This document shows, one piece after another, positions 9,266 through 18,251 of a stretch of 64,000 bases of DNA; position 1 is the first letter of the stretch, and each line of letters opens with the position of its first letter. The DNA lies in the NCBI RefSeq assembly GCF_900104555.1, contig NZ_FNJU01000002.1, forward strand, positions 496,001-560,000. The letters are read 5' to 3'. Source of the stretch: Litchfieldia salsa. GTDB lineage: Bacteria; Bacillota; Bacilli; Bacillales; Bacillaceae_L. Both the position numbers and the translations under genes were made by a program. The notes beneath the pieces were generated by a model. That model did no database searches. It saw only the letters and a list, made by a program, of their open reading frames with translations, and was not told the DNA's origin.

Positions 9266-9534
9266 TCTATTCCTCCAAGAGCAGTGTTTCGTTGACGCTG
9301 TATAAACTCAACAAGAGTGGATATTGTATGAAAATCCTTCGGAACAAGCATTTCATCTGGAATGTTAATACCAAAATCTAACTCAATATGTAAAATTAAT
9401 TCGAGAATCATAACTGAATCCATGTAAAGATCCTCATTTAGCCGCGCTTCATTATGAAATGACAAAATAGTTGGAAGCTCTAGTTTATGTTTTAAAATAT
9501 CATAAATGACAGAGATCATTTCTTCTTTATTCAT
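9262..9534 (-). CDS. asbD: Aryl carrier protein AsbD
   Basis: Phosphopantetheinyl carrier of 90 residues that holds activated 3,4-dihydroxybenzoate as a thioester. The attachment site is visible as the Asp-Ser pair in NEDLYMDSVMILELILHIE, at the usual middle position of an acyl carrier protein. AsbC loads it and AsbE unloads it. Four-base ATGA overlaps with asbC upstream and asbE downstream imply strong coupling and near-stoichiometric synthesis. Confidence 0.92.
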   Translation of the reverse strand: MNKEEMISVIYDILKHKLELPTILSFHNEARLNEDLYMDSVMILELILHIELDFGINIPDEMLVPKDFHTISTLVEFIQRQRNTALGGIE

Positions 9535-10769
9535 CTATATAACCCCGACAATTGTTTTCTACTAATCTTTCCATTTTGCAGCTTGTCGATCTCCTCTACC
9601 TGTCTAAATAAAATGGGTATTTGATGGGGTGCGAGGAATCTACTGCACCAATCCCTTAGCTCAGATTCTTCAATTAAGTCATTTGATACATAAAGAGCAC
9701 ATACTCGTTCACCTGAAAGCTCATTTTTTATTTTGTAAACGACAGCCTCTGTAATTCGTGGTTCATCCATTAAAACATTCTCAACCTCTTGTGGATAAAC
9801 ATTCAAGCCAGCAACATTTATCGTGTCATCGATCCTTGAAAGAAATACAAGAATCCCTTCTTTTATATAGCCCAAGTCGCGTGTATAAATTATTTTCTCT
9901 GAAGTATGAATGACAATTTCACCCGGAAGATCAACTACACCAGCTTCTACTTTAAGATGAGGAAGTGGTACCCCCATTTCATTTGGATCCTTCACATCAT
10001 GGCGGATTGCAACACAACCAGCCTCAGAACACCCATACTGTTGGAGTACCCTTTTTGATGCATTGCTTATTAAGTTAAGCCATTTCAACGGCATTAATGT
10101 ACCGGAAGTCATGACACAATCCAGTTTTTCACTAGGATTCATTAATCGACTTAGTGTATGAAGCAAAGTAGGTGTTGCGTAAAGTATATGTTTCGGATAT
10201 TGTTTGAGCTTTTTTATTAAATATTTCGGATTCATATTTGTGATAATAATTGGTTCTACTCCTCTTTTTAGACAAGCCAGAACACCACTAATTAGCCCAT
10301 ATGAATGAGTAATTGGACATGCAACAATAGATGGTGTTCCTCGATTAATTGACAAGGAGGTCACATAGCCTTGAAGTTCTTCCTCAATGGAACTCCAAGT
10401 TCGTTCAATTAATTTGGGCTCCCCTGTCGTCCCTGAGCTCATCTGAATGAGACCTCCGACTGTTTCATGCTCAACACTTGTACTAGTCAGTTCAATAACA
10501 GAATCCAGTGTTTGGAATAGCAAAAGATCTCTTGAGGCACTCATTGCCATTCGAATTGCTCCACCTTTTGGAGTAGAAGGATGAATAGGCAACACAGATG
10601 CCCCCTTCTCCCGAAGATATAAGCAAAGAGCTAGCCACTGAAAAGCATCTGAAAGACAAACAGCTAAACGATGATTCTTACAATCTCTGAGAGATGGTAT
10701 TTCTTCAAATAAACGATATTGTGTTTCTAAATCCTTTAATGTGTAGTATTGGTCATTCACATAAAACAT
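9531..10769 (-). CDS. asbC: 3,4-dihydroxybenzoate-AMP ligase AsbC
   Basis: Adenylating enzyme that activates 3,4-dihydroxybenzoate with ATP and loads it onto AsbD. At 412 residues it is shorter than most ANL ligases but matches the AsbC type. The phosphate-binding loop MSSGTTGEPKLIE is clear near residue 110, the core motif YTRDLG follows, and the C-terminal catalytic lysine lies in NGKISRKQL. It begins 14 bases after asbB. The ATG follows a GGAGG-like site (AAGGAGGATTTGG). Confidence 0.92.
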   Translation of the reverse strand: MFYVNDQYYTLKDLETQYRLFEEIPSLRDCKNHRLAVCLSDAFQWLALCLYLREKGASVLPIHPSTPKGGAIRMAMSASRDLLLFQTLDSVIELTSTSVEHETVGGLIQMSSGTTGEPKLIERTWSSIEEELQGYVTSLSINRGTPSIVACPITHSYGLISGVLACLKRGVEPIIITNMNPKYLIKKLKQYPKHILYATPTLLHTLSRLMNPSEKLDCVMTSGTLMPLKWLNLISNASKRVLQQYGCSEAGCVAIRHDVKDPNEMGVPLPHLKVEAGVVDLPGEIVIHTSEKIIYTRDLGYIKEGILVFLSRIDDTINVAGLNVYPQEVENVLMDEPRITEAVVYKIKNELSGERVCALYVSNDLIEESELRDWCSRFLAPHQIPILFRQVEEIDKLQNGKISRKQLSGLYR

Positions 10770-10783
10770 CTTCCAAATCCTCC

Positions 10784-12496
10784 TTAACTAAAAATATTGC
10801 CTACTAAATGACGATACTCTTTTTGCTTTTTTTTAATCTTTTTTGTTAATAGTGATTCAACATAAATTTCAGAGTTTGAATATTGTATTTGATCATGTCG
10901 CTCTTGTAGATTTTGGTGTTTATCTATATGATTAGAAATCATTAATTTTACAAGCTTCCAAAATTGCTCTTCTTTAAACCCACTTTTTTCCTCTAGTAAA
11001 TATGAAAGCTCACTAAAATGATAAACAAAGAGTGTATCCATCACTAATTCTCTTAACGCTTCGACTGATGACATCCGGTAATACTTGTCCAATGGAGCAT
11101 TTCTATATTGATAATGAATGGTCTGAAAGTTTGGCACTAAATAAGGATCTGTTATAAACTCACTTGTGTATTCAATGCTTTCATGGAAATCTCGAAGAAC
11201 GATTCGTGTTGGCCATCCATTTTTATGTAGGAGTATCATATTCTGCGCATGTGCCTCAACAGCAATTCCATGTGCTACTAACAGATGCCATACTGGTATA
11301 ACACTTACTTCTATTAATCGAGTCACCCATTTTTCTAGTCCATAATGAGAAAGCCATGCTTCAATAAATAATTGACCAGTCTTCTCAACCGTCATAAGAG
11401 CTGTAAATGGTACCGCCTCTTCGCCTTCTTTCATATATGTTCTAATACTTTCTCTCCAAATTGCTCCTAGCTGTCCGGTTAGTTCAGATTTACTTTCAGA
11501 GTCAAAGCAAATTCCAGCATATTCTTTTAAGATGACAATAGATGCCTCATCTGCTAAATAAGAATCTGATTGTATGACTTTTTGTAGCCAAGCTGAAATA
11601 TAAGGTGCTGCACATACGGAAGGTGTAGACAATGTCCTTAAGGACGAAGTATTAATCATATTCATAGACAGTTTAATATTCGCCTTCTTTGGGGCGATTT
11701 CATTCCACAGTGTTCGAACCGATTGTGTAGCTCTATACCAATCACCTTTACTTTGCAAAATAATGAGTTCTCCCGTTTCAATTAGTTTTAATAAATGATG
11801 ATGGATAGATTTCCATTGCCAAGGATGTATTGGAAGGAGTGTATAATCTTCAAATGTGACCCCAGCTTCTGCAAGTTCCATGGTGATCTCATCCCACATA
11901 CCATCTCCTAGCTCCCTTTTCCAAAAATCGCTTTCATCCTCTAGTAGAGAAACTTTTACGTTGTTCCTTCTAATCGCTGTCCAAAGAAGCGGAAATGATT
12001 GTTTTCCTTCTGGACCATATTGTTCATGATCTTCTAATGTAAAACCTGTCCGAGACTTAAAGCACGGATGATAAAGATGCCCTTCCATAATCTCGGATTC
12101 TAGCTCTTCATAGCTTGAACTCATCCTTGCTAACGGAATCGGAAGGTGCTTCTCATTCCAATCACATAGATTAATAGTTTGTACAAGTTCATATAGTACA
12201 CGGTTCTTAATCATTTCATCAGAGACGCACTCTTCTAACAACTCGTTAATCGTGACTTGTGTTATATGTTGGTGGTTAGTTAGTACTTGAAATATGCCTT
12301 CATCGTTTATACGTATTCGGTCAAATACAGACCTTCTTCCTTTAAACCAATATGTTCTCTCTTGTCCAAAAAGATGAAACAGCCCCTCATTTACCTCTTC
12401 AAATTCGATTAACCCTTCATATATCATCGCCTCAACCAACTGTCGTTTAACACGATTATTAATCTTCTTAGAAGGTATAAGATAAGGCGTTTTCAT
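10784..12496 (-). CDS. asbB: NIS siderophore synthetase AsbB (IucA/IucC family)
   Basis: ATP-dependent synthetase that condenses citrate-derived carboxylates with spermidine in petrobactin assembly. Family motifs are visible: LLPIHPWQW (ATP site), SVRTLWN, AVEAHAQNMILLHKNGWP and VLRDFHESIEY. Length is 570 residues. The start at 12496 is preceded by AAGGAGGAAGAAT, an excellent ribosome site, although this makes a 29-base overlap with asbA. The overlap suggests the two synthetases are translated in close coupling. Confidence 0.92.
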   Translation of the reverse strand: MKTPYLIPSKKINNRVKRQLVEAMIYEGLIEFEEVNEGLFHLFGQERTYWFKGRRSVFDRIRINDEGIFQVLTNHQHITQVTINELLEECVSDEMIKNRVLYELVQTINLCDWNEKHLPIPLARMSSSYEELESEIMEGHLYHPCFKSRTGFTLEDHEQYGPEGKQSFPLLWTAIRRNNVKVSLLEDESDFWKRELGDGMWDEITMELAEAGVTFEDYTLLPIHPWQWKSIHHHLLKLIETGELIILQSKGDWYRATQSVRTLWNEIAPKKANIKLSMNMINTSSLRTLSTPSVCAAPYISAWLQKVIQSDSYLADEASIVILKEYAGICFDSESKSELTGQLGAIWRESIRTYMKEGEEAVPFTALMTVEKTGQLFIEAWLSHYGLEKWVTRLIEVSVIPVWHLLVAHGIAVEAHAQNMILLHKNGWPTRIVLRDFHESIEYTSEFITDPYLVPNFQTIHYQYRNAPLDKYYRMSSVEALRELVMDTLFVYHFSELSYLLEEKSGFKEEQFWKLVKLMISNHIDKHQNLQERHDQIQYSNSEIYVESLLTKKIKKKQKEYRHLVGNIFS

Positions 12497-14285
12497 ATTC
12501 TTCCTCCTTACGCTGAACTACAAAAGGATTTGCTAATTCTTGATATATTGATTGTTCAAGTTCAGCAGTTAACTCATCCACGTCATGAAATCGTGTTAGT
12601 AAATTGGCTTTATGAGGTAGCATCTCTCCATGTATTAAACTTTGAACAAACCCTTTACCTTGCCCCTTTAGTTCTTTCTCAAGTGTGCTCAATTTTTGAA
12701 CTGTTAACTCTATAAGATCTGTTTCCTCAAGCATCTGATCTGCTCCAAAGCGGTAAATCACAGAAAAAAGCTGATTTACAATTAAATAATAAGTAAACCT
12801 CTCTTGTATTAGTTCGTCCTCGTAAAAGAGATCAGGAGTCTCTATGAGTCTTGGTTCCGTTAGAATAAGCACTTGTTCATGTGATTTAGATAGATAGTAC
12901 CCTTGATTATCACGATAATAGTACCTTTCAGGATAACCCGTTGAAATATCTACTAAACTATTTTGTTGGTGTGCTTCAAGTGCAATACCATGATCATCAT
13001 AAAGTCGAATGATGGGTTCAATCGAACAACTCCAATACTTGTCAAACCAGTCCAAGCTTACCTCTTTTACTGACCGATCTTCTACTTGTGCGTTAGTCAT
13101 AATCATCTCTTTCAACATTGATCTCTGATTCGGAAAAGGATCCTGTACGATTGCTGCAATAGAGGTAATCCCTTTATCTTTTCCTGTTGTAAATATGTTT
13201 GATCGAATAATGACTTCAAACCCAGACTCTCTCATATGTGGAAAGTCCACTGTAATATATGCGGGATCCTCTATCATAGAAAAAGATGGATGGTTATCTA
13301 AGAATAGAAGTTTCTGAAGAAGTCGAGACATTACAACTCCCGCTTTAAGCTCATGTTGTTGGTTCTTTCTTAATGAATTCGTTACCTTTACTGGAATTGA
13401 AAATTTATACATATACTCTTCCTCAGTACAATAGACAGTTCTTATGGAAGAGGTTGCCGAATAATAAGGTCCTAGGACACCAATATTTACAATCGTTCCC
13501 TCTTGAAGTGCTTTCTTCATTTCCTCTTGTTGCAATAACGATTGTGCTTGAAGTGGATGCATCGGAAGAATACACACTTCTTCTGATTTTTGGAAATCTG
13601 GTATATATTTCATAACTGATTGAAGAATTATATCACTAGCACTCTTTGCTACACTTGATGATTCTGTTATCATTTTTTTATCAACTTCAAAATAATGTAA
13701 TTGAAACTTTCCTTTCAATTCAGGGGCATAGCTTTGTTGCTGCCAATTTGACATTCCTTGTCTACTTTTTGGGGTTGGATGAAACCAGTGCCCAAAAACT
13801 AGAGACTGCTCGCTTTCAATAAATGTTGCATAAGCCCTCCTAGTACCTGCCATGCTCTCTTCGACATACCTTGTCATCGTTTGGTAGCTTTCTATTAAGC
13901 GAAGAATTAGTTCATCAGTATGGGAAGCAAGTTCATCACAGCCATTTCTCCTCGCCATTAGGTGAAGCTCTTGAATAAAAGTGAGGATTACAACAAGGCT
14001 GTCTTCTCTTTCCCACTCGTGTTTCTTTGAACAATATTTTAGTGTTATACCAACTACATGTTTCCCAACCTTTGATTTATAAAAGATCTCAAACGCGTAC
14101 TTTCTTCCTTGAATTGGTAACTCAAGTTCAACAATATCGTTTCCTGTAATTAGAAACGTTGTAAGATTTTCTTTAATCCAATCCTCTGTTTTTACCCAGT
14201 TTCCATTATTCACTTCACGAATATAACAATTAAGAAATGCCTCTAATGTTGCCTTAACAGCTATCTGTTTGGCGGTAAGATACAT
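12468..14285 (-). CDS. asbA: NIS siderophore synthetase AsbA (IucA/IucC family)
   Basis: First enzyme-coding gene of the petrobactin operon, catalysing citrate-spermidine amide formation. The 605-residue product shows the paired family motifs ILPMHPLQAQ and TSSIRTVYC, followed by ALEAHQQNSLVD and YRDNQGYYL near the C-terminus. The ATG at 14285 follows AGAGGTGTAAAT. A Fur-box match lies about 40-50 bases upstream, so the six asb genes (12468-14285 down to 7443) are probably one iron-repressed transcript. Confidence 0.93.
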   Translation of the reverse strand: MYLTAKQIAVKATLEAFLNCYIREVNNGNWVKTEDWIKENLTTFLITGNDIVELELPIQGRKYAFEIFYKSKVGKHVVGITLKYCSKKHEWEREDSLVVILTFIQELHLMARRNGCDELASHTDELILRLIESYQTMTRYVEESMAGTRRAYATFIESEQSLVFGHWFHPTPKSRQGMSNWQQQSYAPELKGKFQLHYFEVDKKMITESSSVAKSASDIILQSVMKYIPDFQKSEEVCILPMHPLQAQSLLQQEEMKKALQEGTIVNIGVLGPYYSATSSIRTVYCTEEEYMYKFSIPVKVTNSLRKNQQHELKAGVVMSRLLQKLLFLDNHPSFSMIEDPAYITVDFPHMRESGFEVIIRSNIFTTGKDKGITSIAAIVQDPFPNQRSMLKEMIMTNAQVEDRSVKEVSLDWFDKYWSCSIEPIIRLYDDHGIALEAHQQNSLVDISTGYPERYYYRDNQGYYLSKSHEQVLILTEPRLIETPDLFYEDELIQERFTYYLIVNQLFSVIYRFGADQMLEETDLIELTVQKLSTLEKELKGQGKGFVQSLIHGEMLPHKANLLTRFHDVDELTAELEQSIYQELANPFVVQRKEEEYENALSYTF

Positions 14286-14322
14286 ATTTACACCTCTTTA
14301 TAGAGTCTTAAGTCCTATTAAT

Positions 14323-14337
14323 TGATAACTATTCTCA
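14323..14337. promoter_or_regulatory. Fur box upstream of asbA
   Basis: TGATAACTATTCTCA matches the 7-1-7 Fur consensus TGATAATNATTATCA at 12 of 14 defined positions. It lies 38-52 bp upstream of the asbA start, as expected for iron repression of the petrobactin operon. Confidence 0.75.
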
Positions 14338-14350
14338 ATAGATAGGAGGA

Positions 14351-14380
14351 AAATAGTCTTCCTTTTCAGAAAGACTATTT
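14351..14380 (-). terminator. Hairpin between the binding-protein gene and asbA (weak terminator)
   Basis: AAATAGTCTT and AAGACTATTT form a perfect 10-bp stem. On the minus strand only TTTTCC follows, so termination after the siderophore-binding-protein gene may be incomplete, allowing readthrough into asbA. Confidence 0.55.
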
Positions 14381-14426
14381 GACTTCCATTTTTCAAATTT
14401 TTATACCAAAAAGTGTTTATGAATTC

Positions 14427-15392
14427 CTATTCACCTAATAATAATGCCTCTATTTCCTTCAAGCCTTTTTGGCGTTCAATTGGATCCCAAAAGCCCCAAG
14501 TCGTTGAAAGAGTATGTACATTTTCATTTTTAACAGCATTTAAGTTGTTCCAAACTTCTCCTTCTGTCACTGAATCATAATATTCTCCGCTATTAAAATA
14601 TGATACATCTAAGATATGGTCTGGATTGTATTTTACTAATCCTTCTATCGAAATATTTTCACCAAAATCTTCAGGTAAATTTTCAGCAGGAGTTAATTTC
14701 AAATCATCAAATAGTAGAGAATTTGTTGCGTGATTTGTTTTTCCATAAACACGAATATCTTTTTTATTAATAGCAACTGCCATGAATGTTTGTTCTCCAA
14801 CTTTTTCCTTAATGCGTTGTCCTATTTCCTCAGCTTCTTTCTCCATGCTCTCAATCACTTTTTTTCCTTCTTCAAGTTTACCTGCTGCTTCAGCAACTTT
14901 TAAGTGATCTTCCTTCCAATCTCCCCCTACCTCAACAACTACAGTTGGGATTGTCTCAGATAATTGATCATACAGTGGTTTGTAACGATCACTAATAATT
15001 AATAAATCAGGATTAAGCTTTACAATCTCCTCTGGGTTTATCTCATCAACATAAGGTAGAGCTGTTACTCCTTCTAACTCTTCCGTTAAATGTGGCGGGA
15101 ATTCATTGTCATATGCCATAACTGCATACGGTTTGACACCAACAGATACAAGTGAACCCTCCCAAGATACATGTGATAATAAGACGATTTTTTCCGGGTT
15201 CATCGGCACTTCAGCTTGTCCATATAAATGCTCAACTGTACGAGTCTCAGCTACAGTTTCTTGCTTCACCTCTGTTTTTTCTTTATCCTCTTTTTTTGAT
15301 TCTTCTTCAGAAGCCGTCTTTTCTCCACTTGAACAAGCGGCTAATACTAAAAGAAGTAAAACCATACTCCATAAACCTATTTTTTTAAACAC
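14427..15392 (-). CDS. Siderophore-binding lipoprotein of an iron ABC transporter
   Basis: Extracytoplasmic binding protein that captures the ferric siderophore and delivers it to the FecCD permeases. I place the start at the GTG at 15392, preceded by AGGGGGAAGG. A longer reading from 15446 would run coding sequence through the Fur operator. The mature N-terminus follows a lipobox (LLLVLAACSSG), then a charged linker and a periplasmic-binding fold with PEKIVLLSHVSWEGSLVSVG and NPDLLIISDRY. Linkage to asbA-F argues for petrobactin (FpuA/FatB-like role) as ligand, but this is inference. The C-terminal half resembles that of the AraC fusion next door. Confidence 0.88.
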   Translation of the reverse strand: MFKKIGLWSMVLLLLVLAACSSGEKTASEEESKKEDKEKTEVKQETVAETRTVEHLYGQAEVPMNPEKIVLLSHVSWEGSLVSVGVKPYAVMAYDNEFPPHLTEELEGVTALPYVDEINPEEIVKLNPDLLIISDRYKPLYDQLSETIPTVVVEVGGDWKEDHLKVAEAAGKLEEGKKVIESMEKEAEEIGQRIKEKVGEQTFMAVAINKKDIRVYGKTNHATNSLLFDDLKLTPAENLPEDFGENISIEGLVKYNPDHILDVSYFNSGEYYDSVTEGEVWNNLNAVKNENVHTLSTTWGFWDPIERQKGLKEIEALLLGE

Positions 15393-15408
15393 TTTCCTTC
15401 CCCCTAAA

Positions 15409-15445
15409 TGATAATGAATTTCATTTTTAATGATAACCATTATCA
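15409..15445. promoter_or_regulatory. Tandem Fur boxes upstream of the siderophore-binding protein gene
   Basis: TGATAACCATTATCA (15431-15445) differs from the Fur consensus TGATAATNATTATCA at one defined base. TGATAATGAATTTCA (15409-15423) differs at two. Their centres are 22 bp apart, two helical turns, allowing two Fur dimers on one face of the DNA. The pair ends 16 bp before the GTG start. Confidence 0.88.
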
Positions 15446-15495
15446 TTTATAGCGTACATGGACTTTATTGTTTTTTTGCATGGATTATTTATTCA

Positions 15496-17043
15496 TTACA
15501 CAATATGATTTGTCTTTTGAAACTCAGAAGCAAATTGAACAAGCATATGCTTTCTTCCTATTGGACCCCATGGATCCCATTCCTGACTTTTTGGATAATA
15601 TACATGATTTGTTTGTACTGCTTTCAACATTTTCCACTTTTTAGTTTGAACCACTTTCCACACATCCTGTTCATGACTCCATAAGATTAAAAGTTTATCG
15701 GCATTCAAGATTGCTAGTTCTTCTACTGTAACAATCCGATAGCCTGTACTCGGTATACCGGGATGTGCTTCAAATCCAAGCTTATTATAAATTAAATCCA
15801 GACACGCATGTTGTTGACGACCATAAAGTCGAATTTCTTTTTGGCGAACCCATATTACTGCCCAGTTCCCTCTCCTTGTGATAGGGCGTAATTCATCTTT
15901 CACTTTTGTTTCTAGACAACTAATTTCATTCTCAATTGCATCCACCATGCTTTCTAAGTTAAGTAAGCTTGCGATTTCTCTAAGATAGTCATTCCAATCT
16001 GATTTCAAAGAAATATGTTCAACCTTTTGTTCGTGAGATAAAAGGATCGATTGAATTTCTCCTTTATGCAGAGGCGTTTTGATAATTCGATCTGGTTGGG
16101 CATAAAGAATTTCCTCAGCATTGAACAATTTTTCTGCATTAAGAAGCCTTGTCCCCTCCAACTGTTTACTTAGATGACCTGGTAGCCCCCTATTTGCAGG
16201 GTATTCAGAAGGATATGCTGGAGCTGCCACAGGTTGTATTCCTAATGACAGCAGATGATCTTGTAAGAAAAGTTGACTTACAACAGCTATTCGTTCCTTC
16301 GTTCTCTTCATAAATACAGTTGGTGCCTGTCCAACCTTTTGTTTAAAAATACGACTAAAATAAAACTCATCTTGTAACCCTACTTTTAACGCAATTTCTT
16401 TCGCTGTGATCCCCTTATTTTGAAGCATGAGCGTTTTGGCCGCTTTAATTCGTTGTGCAATGATATATTCCTTCGGTGAGATCCCTTCCTGTTTTTTAAA
16501 TGCTCTTGCAAATGAATTTGGTGTCATTTTTGCTTTCTCTGCGAGGGCACTAATCGTATAAACGGTACTTAAGTTATGTATTATTAGTTCCTTTGATTCC
16601 TCAATTCGATCCACCTCAGTTTGATCTGTAAGGGAGGAGAGAAGACTCCATACTTTTCCTTGAAATTTACACTGCTCTGAAATTGATTTTCTTTCTTGTA
16701 AAAGAATTGCTTCTTCCCATAATGGTACGATCTTTACTGGATCTTGATTAGCTAACAGCAGGGAATCTGGAAAAGTAAAAATGGTTTTGTTCCATGAAAT
16801 TATATAAACAGTCAAAAGTTTTTGAGATGAAGAAAAAAGATAGCCCTCCTCTGTCATGATATAGCTTTTTCCCTCCATAACCTTAAGCTGTTCATCCTTT
16901 ATTGCAATCCTACCTCTACCAGAAGCGATATAAATGAGAGTGTTCGTTTGTGTGTCTAAGCGTAAGTGCTCGACGACACCTTCCCTTATTTTTATGGTAG
17001 AAACACTAAAGCAATTAACGATCATTGGTTGTAAAGTTGACAT
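15496..17043 (-). CDS. AraC-family regulator fused to a siderophore-binding domain (Btr/YbbB-like)
   Basis: Transcription activator of 515 residues. An N-terminal cupin-like region (about 1-120) precedes two HTH motifs (about 155-250; NLSTVYTISALAEKAKMTPNSF and ITAKEIALKVGLQDEFYFSRIFKQKVG). A periplasmic-binding-protein fold (about 260-515) lacks any signal peptide, so it acts in the cytoplasm. This is the layout of B. subtilis Btr, which activates feuABC on binding ferric bacillibactin. Its C-terminal domain shares pieces with the adjacent lipoprotein (RLYGRQQHA versus RVYGKTNHA; WDPWGPIGRK versus WGFWDPIERQ), suggesting both bind the same siderophore. It is divergent from the permease genes across a Fur operator. 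Confidence 0.88.
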   Translation of the reverse strand: MSTLQPMIVNCFSVSTIKIREGVVEHLRLDTQTNTLIYIASGRGRIAIKDEQLKVMEGKSYIMTEEGYLFSSSQKLLTVYIISWNKTIFTFPDSLLLANQDPVKIVPLWEEAILLQERKSISEQCKFQGKVWSLLSSLTDQTEVDRIEESKELIIHNLSTVYTISALAEKAKMTPNSFARAFKKQEGISPKEYIIAQRIKAAKTLMLQNKGITAKEIALKVGLQDEFYFSRIFKQKVGQAPTVFMKRTKERIAVVSQLFLQDHLLSLGIQPVAAPAYPSEYPANRGLPGHLSKQLEGTRLLNAEKLFNAEEILYAQPDRIIKTPLHKGEIQSILLSHEQKVEHISLKSDWNDYLREIASLLNLESMVDAIENEISCLETKVKDELRPITRRGNWAVIWVRQKEIRLYGRQQHACLDLIYNKLGFEAHPGIPSTGYRIVTVEELAILNADKLLILWSHEQDVWKVVQTKKWKMLKAVQTNHVYYPKSQEWDPWGPIGRKHMLVQFASEFQKTNHIV

Positions 17044-17162
17044 CGTACACCTTCCCTTCGTTTCGCGTTCTGCTATATTACCTTCATTCTATTTTTAAAA
17101 TTGAAAAATAATTGACAAAATTACCCTTAGAATAGTAGATTAATAAACAATTAGAAAGTAAT

Positions 17163-17183
17163 TGAAAATGATAATCAATTTCA
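17163..17183. promoter_or_regulatory. Overlapping Fur boxes in the regulator/permease divergent region
   Basis: Two overlapping 15-bp matches, TGAAAATGATAATCA (17163-17177) and TGATAATCAATTTCA (17169-17183), each differ at two defined positions from the Fur consensus. They overlap with a six-base offset, the classic extended Fur site. The site lies 22 bp before the first FecCD permease start. Confidence 0.85.
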
Positions 17184-17204
17184 TATTTTGAAGGGAATGA
17201 TTTT

Positions 17205-18251
17205 ATGGATAAAACAATTAATCCCGAGATGATAAAACAACACTCCACCGTTTCATCTGTCCAAAAAAGAACAATCATTGCAGGTCTATTAGGATTACTA
17301 TTCGTTTTTCTCTTTCTGCTCGTTTCAATTGGACTGGGAGCTGTTTGGATTTCTCCATCTGTTGTTGTTGACTCTCTTATTTCTTTTCAGCATGGGAACA
17401 TTGAACATCAGCTCATTAGAGAGGTACGCATTCCTCGTGCTTTAACAGCCGCACTCGTCGGTGCTGCCTTAGCCGTTGCTGGTGCACTGATGCAAGGGCT
17501 TACTCGGAATCCTCTAGCAGATCCCTCCATCATAGGTATTACGCATGGTTCTGGTTTAGCAATCGCAATATCATTAGCTTTTGTTAGCTCAGGTTCCTAC
17601 TGGAATCTACTTTTATGGTCTTTTGCGGGTTCAGCAATAGGAGCAAGCTTTGTATTTATTTTCTCCCTTATCTCTAAGGACCGAATTTCTCCAGTGACAC
17701 TCACATTAGCTGGCGCAGCATTAAGCACACTTTTTAGTGCCCTTTCAACAGGAATTGCCCTTTACTTCCAAGTTTCCCAAGACCTTAGCTTTTGGTTTGC
17801 TGGTGGATTATCAGGAACAAAATGGTTACATGTGATGATTCTTTTCCCAGCTGTTATATTAGGCGTTATTTTGTCTCTATCGATAAGTCGCTCATTAACG
17901 ATTCTATCTATGGGTGAAGAAGTGGCGACAGGACTAGGACAATCCCTTCAAAAAGTACGTTGGATTGGAATCATCACGGTTGTACTGCTATCTGGTGTTG
18001 CTGTCTCGATCGCCGGTGCAATTGGATTTATTGGTCTTGTGATCCCACATATTATTCGACTGCTACTAGGGTCAAGTTACCAAGTCGTCATCCCACTTAG
18101 TGCAGTTGCAGGAGCTTTACTTCTAGTTCTAGCTGATATTGGTGCTCGAATGATCAATCCACCTTTTGAGACACCAGTCAGTGCAATTACAGCATTAGTC
18201 GGTGTTCCATTTTTCCTTTATTTATCACGTAAGAAAAGAGGGTATTTATAA
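17205..18251 (+). CDS. FecCD-family siderophore ABC permease, first subunit
   Basis: Membrane permease of 348 residues for ferric-siderophore import. About nine hydrophobic segments are visible. Family motifs include VRIPRALTAALVGAALAVAGALMQGLTRNPLADPSIIG, where the protein contacts its partner, and AGAIGFIGLVIPHIIRLLLG, the ATPase-coupling region. The ATG follows AAGGGAATGATTTT. It overlaps the next permease gene by one base (TAATG). An overlapping Fur box lies just upstream. With the divergent binding protein it forms the uptake half of the petrobactin island, but no ATPase gene accompanies it. Confidence 0.9.
   Translation: MDKTINPEMIKQHSTVSSVQKRTIIAGLLGLLFVFLFLLVSIGLGAVWISPSVVVDSLISFQHGNIEHQLIREVRIPRALTAALVGAALAVAGALMQGLTRNPLADPSIIGITHGSGLAIAISLAFVSSGSYWNLLLWSFAGSAIGASFVFIFSLISKDRISPVTLTLAGAALSTLFSALSTGIALYFQVSQDLSFWFAGGLSGTKWLHVMILFPAVILGVILSLSISRSLTILSMGEEVATGLGQSLQKVRWIGIITVVLLSGVAVSIAGAIGFIGLVIPHIIRLLLGSSYQVVIPLSAVAGALLLVLADIGARMINPPFETPVSAITALVGVPFFLYLSRKKRGYL

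Noticed and set aside
15394-15446. N-terminal 18-codon extension of the siderophore-binding protein
   Set aside because: It overlaps two Fur boxes and lacks a ribosome site, while the internal GTG has a strong one.
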